Of a DNA stretch of 51,060 nt, positions 46,688 to 51,060 are shown piece by piece. Positions within the stretch are counted from its first letter, which is position 1. Each line of letters begins with the position of its first letter. Source of the stretch: Sandarakinorhabdus cyanobacteriorum. GTDB lineage: Bacteria; Pseudomonadota; Alphaproteobacteria; Sphingomonadales; Sphingomonadaceae. Location: the NCBI RefSeq assembly GCF_002251755.1, contig NZ_NOXT01000101.1, positions 1-51,060 of the forward strand, given 5' to 3'. Below the pieces are notes generated by a model. The model was not told the DNA's origin, ran no database searches, and saw nothing but the letters and a program-made list of their open reading frames with translations. A program made the translations under genes and the position numbers.

Positions 46688-47932
46688 ATGACCAATATCT
46701 TCACCAATCCCGAGATGAACGATCTGCGCATGTCGGAAAAGGCGCGGCCGCTGTTCGATGCCGTGGTCCGTCACATCAACGAGAATGTCGTGCCGATCTC
46801 GGAGAAGTTCGAGGAGCTGGGCAAGGGCCGGGCCGATCGCTGGAGCTGGGCGCCGGGGCAGCTGGAATTGCTGCAGACCGCGAAAGACAAGGCCAAGGCG
46901 GCGGGCCTGTGGAATTTCTTCCTGCCCAATGCCGAAACCGGCGAAGGCTTAAGCAACCTCGACTATGCCTATATCGCCGCCGAACTGGGCAAGGTGCCGC
47001 TGGCATCGGAGTCCCTGAACTGCTCGGCGCCCGACACCGGCAACATGGAAGTGCTGGAACGGGTGGGCACGCCCGAGCAGAAGAAGCGCTGGCTGGAGCC
47101 GCTGCTCGCCGGTGAAATCCGTTCGGCCTATGCCATGACCGAGCCTGATGTGGCCTCGTCCGATGCCAAGAACATCCGCACCCGCGCGGTGCGTGATGGC
47201 AAGGACTGGGTGATCAACGGCGAGAAATTCTACATCTCGGGTGCCGGCGATCCGCGCTGCAAGGTGATGATCGTGATGGTGCGCACCAGCGATGATGGCC
47301 CGGCGAGCAGCCAGCAATCCCAGATCTTGGTGCCGATGGACACGCCCGGCGTGAAGATCCTGGGGCCGATGCACGTGTTCAGCGAAGATCATGCGCCGCG
47401 CGGCCACATGCATCTGCGCTTTGAAAATGTGCGGGTGCCCTATGAGAATATCCTGCTCGGCGAAGGCCGCGGCTTTGAAATTTCGCAGGTGCGGCTGGGG
47501 CCGGGGCGCATCCACCACTGCATGCGCACCATCGGCAAGGCCGAGATCGCGCTGGATTACATGGTGAAACGCGGCAACAGCCGCGAGGCCTTTGGCCGTC
47601 CGCTGATCATGCTGGGCAAGAATCTGGAACTGATCGCCCGCGCCCGCATCGAGATCGAGGCAATGCGCTTGATGGTGCTGAAGGCCGCCAAGGCGATGGA
47701 CGTGCTGGGCAACCGCGAGGCGCGGGTGTGGGTGAGCATGGTGAAGGCGATGGTGCCGGAAAAGACCTGCCAGATCATCGACCAGGCCATCCAGATCCAC
47801 GGCGCCGCCGGCATCTCACAATGGACACCGCTGGCCGAACTTTATGCCGATGTTCGCCACCTGCGCTTTGCCGATGGTCCGGACGAGGTGCACCACATGG
47901 TGGTCGGCCGGCATGAGACCGGGCTGCATTGA
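46688..47932 (+). CDS. Acyl-CoA dehydrogenase
   Basis: A 414-residue FAD-dependent acyl-CoA dehydrogenase. The N-terminal helical domain runs to about 130. The FAD/substrate region has AYAMTEPDVASSDAKNIRTRA and WVINGEKFYISGAGDPRCK. The C-terminal helical domain has RLGPGRIHHCMRTIGKAE, REAFGRPLIMLGKNLE and QIHGAAGISQWTPLAELYADVRHLRFADGPDEVHHMVV. This pattern fits the ACAD10/11-like branch, often involved in branched or unusual acyl-CoAs. The ATG at 46688 is preceded by a weak AGGACC site. The SDR gene follows after a repeat, which suggests a lipid-oxidation theme. Confidence 0.92.
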   Translation: MTNIFTNPEMNDLRMSEKARPLFDAVVRHINENVVPISEKFEELGKGRADRWSWAPGQLELLQTAKDKAKAAGLWNFFLPNAETGEGLSNLDYAYIAAELGKVPLASESLNCSAPDTGNMEVLERVGTPEQKKRWLEPLLAGEIRSAYAMTEPDVASSDAKNIRTRAVRDGKDWVINGEKFYISGAGDPRCKVMIVMVRTSDDGPASSQQSQILVPMDTPGVKILGPMHVFSEDHAPRGHMHLRFENVRVPYENILLGEGRGFEISQVRLGPGRIHHCMRTIGKAEIALDYMVKRGNSREAFGRPLIMLGKNLELIARARIEIEAMRLMVLKAAKAMDVLGNREARVWVSMVKAMVPEKTCQIIDQAIQIHGAAGISQWTPLAELYADVRHLRFADGPDEVHHMVVGRHETGLH

Positions 47933-47987
47933 TCCTTCAGTCCGCCCTGCTTCCAGCGGCCTGGACTCGCTTGCATTCGGGCTGAAC

Positions 47988-48055
47988 CGCTCATGCCGAG
48001 CTTGTCGAGGCACCGACCAACCTTCGTGCGTGCCTCGACAAGCTCGGCATGAGCG
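47988..48055. repeat. Inverted-repeat element (family B, copy 2)
   Basis: Perfect 26-base inverted arms (47988-48013 and 48030-48055) with a 16-base loop. The arm core (CATGCCGAGCTTGTCGAGGC) is identical to that of the copy at 14566-14625; only the loop differs. It fills the gap between the acyl-CoA dehydrogenase and SDR genes. Confidence 0.9.
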
Positions 48056-48108
48056 GGTTTGGCGGTTCAATCAAACTGCAATCGACCCTCGATTCAAGGA
48101 CACAGTTC

Positions 48109-48897
48109 ATGGACACCAGCAGCCTGTTCCGCCTCGATGGCCGCGTCGCGCTTGTCACCGGGGGCAGCCGCGGCATCGGCAAGATGATCGCCGCCGGCTT
48201 CATCGCCCAGGGCGCCAAGGTCTATATCTCCTCACGCAAGGCGCCGGCCTGTTTCGAGACGGCGGCCGAACTGGGGCCGAACTGCATCCCGCTGCCCCAG
48301 GATGTCTCGACCGTGGCCGGCTGCGAGGCGCTGGCCGCACAACTCGCCGCGCATGAGACGAGGCTCGACATTCTGGTCAACAATGCCGGCGCCGCCTGGG
48401 GTGCCGCGTTCGAGGAGTTTCCGGAGAGCGGTTGGGACAAGGTGATGAACCTGAACGTCAAATCGCCCTTCTTCCTCACCCAGGCGCTGCACGGCCTGTT
48501 GCAGGCATCGGGCAGCCACGCGCGGCCGGCCAAGGTGATCAACATCACCTCGATCGACGGCATCAGGCTCAATCCGCAGGAAACCTACAGCTACCACGCC
48601 TCCAAATCGGCGCTGATCTATCTCACCCGGCGCATGGCAGCGCGGCTGGTGGAGGATGGCATCAATGTCACCTCCATCGCGCCGGGCGCCTTTGCCAGCG
48701 AGATGAACCGGGTGGCGCGTGATCACGGCGATGCGATCGCCAAATTCATCCCATCCCGCCGCATCGGTGTTGACGAAGACATGGCCGGCGCGGCCATCTA
48801 TCTCGCCAGCCGTGCCGGCGATTATGTGGTGGGCGAAACCATCACCGTGGATGGCGGCGTCGCCCATGCCAGCACCGGGGCCGGCTTCGCCGATTGA
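48109..48897 (+). CDS. Short-chain dehydrogenase/reductase
   Basis: A 262-residue classical SDR. The cofactor motif TGGSRGIG is at 17-24, NNAG in ILVNNAGAAWG, the catalytic Ser in VINITSIDGIRL and the YxxxK pair in YSYHASKSALIYL. The C-terminal GETITVDGGVAHAS is the usual last strand. Arg after the Gly motif (SSRK) suggests NADP(H). AAGGA precedes the ATG at 48109. Substrate is unknown; 3-oxoacyl or 3-hydroxyacyl reduction is possible given the acyl-CoA dehydrogenase upstream. Confidence 0.93.
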   Translation: MDTSSLFRLDGRVALVTGGSRGIGKMIAAGFIAQGAKVYISSRKAPACFETAAELGPNCIPLPQDVSTVAGCEALAAQLAAHETRLDILVNNAGAAWGAAFEEFPESGWDKVMNLNVKSPFFLTQALHGLLQASGSHARPAKVINITSIDGIRLNPQETYSYHASKSALIYLTRRMAARLVEDGINVTSIAPGAFASEMNRVARDHGDAIAKFIPSRRIGVDEDMAGAAIYLASRAGDYVVGETITVDGGVAHASTGAGFAD

Positions 48898-48919
48898 GGA
48901 CTGCGGCTCAAACGGATTG

Positions 48920-49894
48920 CTACTGGGTGGAAGCAGTGTTGTCGTTGGTCTGCCAAATCTCGACGATTGCGCGCAGCGCCGTGACAAACGCCAGCGGCTG
49001 ATCAAGCATCAGGTGGTGGCGCGCCTGCGGAATGGCGATGATCGGGATGTCAGTTCCGCCCAGTTCGCGGACATAATCCGACGAGTCCGGCGTGAACAAC
49101 TGGCTTTCCGCGCCATAGACGATGGCCTTGCGGCCTGGCGTCGCCACAACGCGCTTGCCCATCTCGTGCCACCCCGGCTCCGCGTCGTTCTGGCGGAAAA
49201 CTTCGGGATCAAATTTCCAGGTCCATTCCGCGCCGGCCCGGCGCAGCGAGTGAAAGGCCATATAATCCATCAGAAAGGGCTCACCGACAGGCTGCGGCGG
49301 CGACAGCACATAGCGGCTGCGGGCGGTGGGATAATCCGGATAGCGGCGTTGCGGCTTGTCAGGGTCGCCCGAACCCGGCCGGCCGCTGCCCCGCCGATTG
49401 CGCTCTTCCAGCACTTCGGGCCGCAACACCATCATGTCGCACAGGATCAGGCCGGCGAAACGCTCGGCAGCCAACGCCATCGCGGTGAGGCCGACAGATG
49501 CGCCAAAGCTGTGCGCGATAATCACAGGCTTGGCCGGCCCATCGAACAGCCCCAGCGCCTCGGCAACCCCAACCATCTCGGCACCGCGCGCCTGCGCATT
49601 GTTCCCGGGCCGGTGCGCGCTGTCGCCCATGCCCGACAGATCATAGGCGACGATATGATGGTCCCCCGCCAGAAACGGCGCGATGAACGCAAAACAGCGC
49701 GCATGCGCCAGAAAGCCGTGCGTCATCAGGATCGGCGGATGCGTGGGATTGCCCCAGCGGAAAAAATGGATGCGCGTGCCCGCGACGTCGACAAAGCCCT
49801 CCTCGCGCGGCACGGCCAAGGCGTCATGAAACCAGCCGGGCAGCGCATCGGGCTCCGGCGCCCACAGCGGGTCAATGTCGTCCGTTGCGTCCAC
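48920..49894 (-). CDS. Alpha/beta-fold hydrolase
   Basis: A 324-residue alpha/beta hydrolase. HGFLAHARCFAFIAPFL holds the oxyanion-hole region, AHSFGASVG the nucleophile Ser, and ARHHLMLDQP the catalytic His near the C-terminus. An insertion rich in Arg/Gly/Pro (RNRRGSGRPGSGDPDKPQRR) lies in the lid region. I chose the GTG at 49894 because AAGGAGG stands eight to nine bases upstream, the best ribosome-binding site in this part of the window. It is convergent with the SDR gene (22-base gap). Esterase, lipase and epoxide-hydrolase-like activities are all possible. Confidence 0.85.
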   Translation of the reverse strand: MDATDDIDPLWAPEPDALPGWFHDALAVPREEGFVDVAGTRIHFFRWGNPTHPPILMTHGFLAHARCFAFIAPFLAGDHHIVAYDLSGMGDSAHRPGNNAQARGAEMVGVAEALGLFDGPAKPVIIAHSFGASVGLTAMALAAERFAGLILCDMMVLRPEVLEERNRRGSGRPGSGDPDKPQRRYPDYPTARSRYVLSPPQPVGEPFLMDYMAFHSLRRAGAEWTWKFDPEVFRQNDAEPGWHEMGKRVVATPGRKAIVYGAESQLFTPDSSDYVRELGGTDIPIIAIPQARHHLMLDQPLAFVTALRAIVEIWQTNDNTASTQ

Positions 49895-50331
49895 GCCTGA
49901 GCCTCCTTGCCATCCGCCCGCACTGTGGGGCGCTTTCACGCAAGGACAAACCCCTGAGATGCCGCAGGTTTGACGGTGACCGGGACGAAGTGGCCAGCAC
50001 GGGCTGGAAAATGGCGGAGCGGGAGGTTGCCGAAATTATCGCACAAAAACATGATGATAAAGGCGAAGTTCGGCGCGCGGACCAGCTTTGCCCACAATTT
50101 ATCCCACCAGGGTAAATGCCCAGTGCGCCACCGTCCGTCGCGGTGCGATTCTGTCCGATGAGATGTTGCGCCGTTATAGCGGAATCTCTGCCAGAGAGCC
50201 AGCATCCGTTCGATCGTGTGCTTCGCTGTATCGTCCATACTCGACCACTCAAGTACGCGATCGAACCGGCCGAACTGCGTCAGACCTCGTTTCCTGTTTG
50301 ATGCGAGAAGCGTGGTTGCTACGAGTCCGCT
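49895..50331. other. 437-base region without a confident gene
   Basis: The region between the alpha/beta hydrolase start and the mrr start is less G+C-rich than its surroundings and has short A-rich runs (for example around 50041-50065). Several short frames are open on both strands, but none has a clear family match with a ribosome-binding site. Composition plus the neighbouring restriction gene and IS end suggest acquired DNA or remnants. Confidence 0.5.
49936..50238 (-). CDS. Possible small protein of unknown function
   Basis: An open frame of 100 residues (MDDTAKHTIERMLALWQRFR at the start) with a hydrophobic stretch at about 54-66 (APNFAFIIMFLCD). The N-terminal part could form a helix. 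The site before the ATG at 50238 is a weak ribosome-binding sequence, and the frame stays open upstream of this ATG. It may be a decayed gene or chance. I list it because nothing else occupies this stretch. Confidence 0.2.
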   Translation of the reverse strand: MDDTAKHTIERMLALWQRFRYNGATSHRTESHRDGRWRTGHLPWWDKLWAKLVRAPNFAFIIMFLCDNFGNLPLRHFPARAGHFVPVTVKPAASQGFVLA

Positions 50332-51057
50332 ATGGCCATTCCCGACTACCAGACCCTGATGTTGCCCGTCCTGGCTGCGGCCGCCGAGGGAGAGACACGC
50401 GTTCCGGCAGCAGCAGAGAAGATCGCGGACAAGCTCGGGCTGTCCAGCGCCGAGCGTGAGGAAATGCTGCCCAGCGGCAAGCAGCGGCTCCTGCACAACC
50501 GGGTTCACTGGGCCAAATTCTACATGTCCAAGGCCGGGCTGATTGCCAGTCCCAGGCGCGGCGTGTTCGTCGCAACCGAGGCCGGCCTGGCATTGCTGAA
50601 GCAAGGGCCGACGAAAATCGATGTCGAGACGCTGAAAGGTTACGCATCATTCAGCGACTTCTACAACCAGGCCGGAACGACCGAAGAACCTGATCAAAAT
50701 GCCGCCATCACGGGCGCCGCAACGTCGGGAGCAACCCCGGAAGAGCAGATCGATGCAGCCAGCAGCCTGCTGGCCTCGGCCCTAAAAGCCGACCTCTTGG
50801 CGCGCATTGTCGAGCAATCACCTGCGTTCTTCGAGCGGCTGATCGTCGAACTGCTCGTAGCGATGGGCTATGGCGGTTCTCACGAAGACGCCGCTCGGCA
50901 GCTCGGCAAATCCGGTGATGGCGGGATCGACGGCGTCATCGACGAAGACCGGCTCGGCCTCGACCGCATCTACGTTCAAGCCAAGCGCTATGCGCCCGGC
51001 TCCAGCGTGGGCAGGCCAGTGAACCGCGCCGGGTTTGCCGGAGGCTCCAACTCCTGA
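50332..51057 (+). pseudogene. mrr: Mrr-type restriction endonuclease, cut off by an insertion
   Basis: The first about 229 residues match Mrr. The N-terminal winged-helix domain reads MAIPDYQTLMLPVLAAAAEG, LPSGKQRLLHNRVHWAKFYMSKAGLI and ATEAGLALL. The start of the catalytic domain reads FERLIVELLVAMGYGGSHEDAARQLGKSGDGGIDGVIDEDRLGLDRIYVQAKRY. The catalytic Asp (GIDG) and Gln-x-Lys (QAK) of the PD-(D/E)XK fold are present. The protein then diverges after VGRP, where E. coli Mrr continues for about 70 more residues, and stops at 51055-51057. The switch coincides with an IS-like end at 51020. The gene is probably inactive. Mrr cleaves methylated foreign DNA. Confidence 0.8.
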
Positions 51058-51060
51058 GAA
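51020..51060. mobile_element. Probable terminal sequence of an insertion sequence (IS3-family-like)
   Basis: From 51020 the sequence reads TGAACCGCGCCGGGTTTGCC followed by a GGAGGCTCCAACTCCTGAGAA-type stretch. TG at the tip and an ACCGC-CCGGGTTT-CCGGAG layout resemble terminal inverted repeats I recall from IS3-family elements. It begins exactly where the mrr coding similarity ends. The rest of the element lies outside the window. Confidence 0.55.

Noticed and set aside
49885-50115. Plus-strand 76-codon frame before mrr
   Set aside because: It overlaps the start region of the hydrolase gene, has no convincing ribosome-binding site and shows no family motif.

Overview
The window is a GC-rich bacterial chromosome segment (roughly two-thirds G+C) with tightly packed genes, many sharing ATGA or TGATG stop/start junctions. 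Gene content (BamF-like DUF3035 lipoprotein, bacterial LigC-type DNA ligase, class I PHA synthase, BNR-repeat exported protein) and two families of GC-rich palindromic repeats suggest an alphaproteobacterium, most likely Sphingomonadales. This placement is inferred from content, not from a marker-gene tree.

Region by region: 1-1753 holds a partial gene, a quinone oxidoreductase and a small exported NTF2-like protein. 1758-3376 (minus) is a 4-hydroxyphenylpyruvate dioxygenase/VOC pair. 3511-6883 (minus) is luxI, then an NfrB-like glycosyltransferase, then an NfrA-like outer-membrane protein that appears split by a frameshift. 6958-14530 (plus) is a housekeeping run: thyA, folA, an M19 dipeptidase broken by an in-frame amber codon, ribF, ileS, lspA and bamF-like. 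ileS carries an in-frame copy of a palindromic repeat. 14898-21847 has a GFA protein, a minus-strand group (DNA ligase, exported protein, exonuclease III), a MerR/TIR-TPR pair, a small Ala/Pro-rich lipoprotein with a strong terminator, and an AsnC regulator. 21966-26581 has a large BNR-repeat exported protein and a divergent rhodanese/TauE-SafE sulfur module with a clear promoter-operator.

26578-39920 (minus) is a carbon-storage block of eight genes: glgP-glgB-glgC-glgA-pgm-glgX followed by phaC-phaZ. It covers synthesis, branching and breakdown of glycogen plus synthesis and breakdown of polyhydroxyalkanoate. A perfect 12-bp palindrome of LacI-operator type sits just before glgP. 40108-43542 (minus) is a compact ethanolamine-use operon (eat-eutB-eutC) with no microcompartment genes. 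43700-49894 carries amidohydrolase, metallo-beta-lactamase-fold, acyl-CoA dehydrogenase, SDR and alpha/beta-hydrolase genes. The right end (50332-51060) is an Mrr restriction endonuclease gene cut off by what looks like the end of an IS element.

The points most worth a second look are the repeat-derived peptide inside IleRS, the luxI-nfrB-nfrA linkage with a long hairpin between luxI and nfrB, the broken genes (M19 peptidase, NfrA-like, mrr), the operator-like palindromes before glgP and before the rhodanese gene, and the MerR-coupled TIR/TPR protein.
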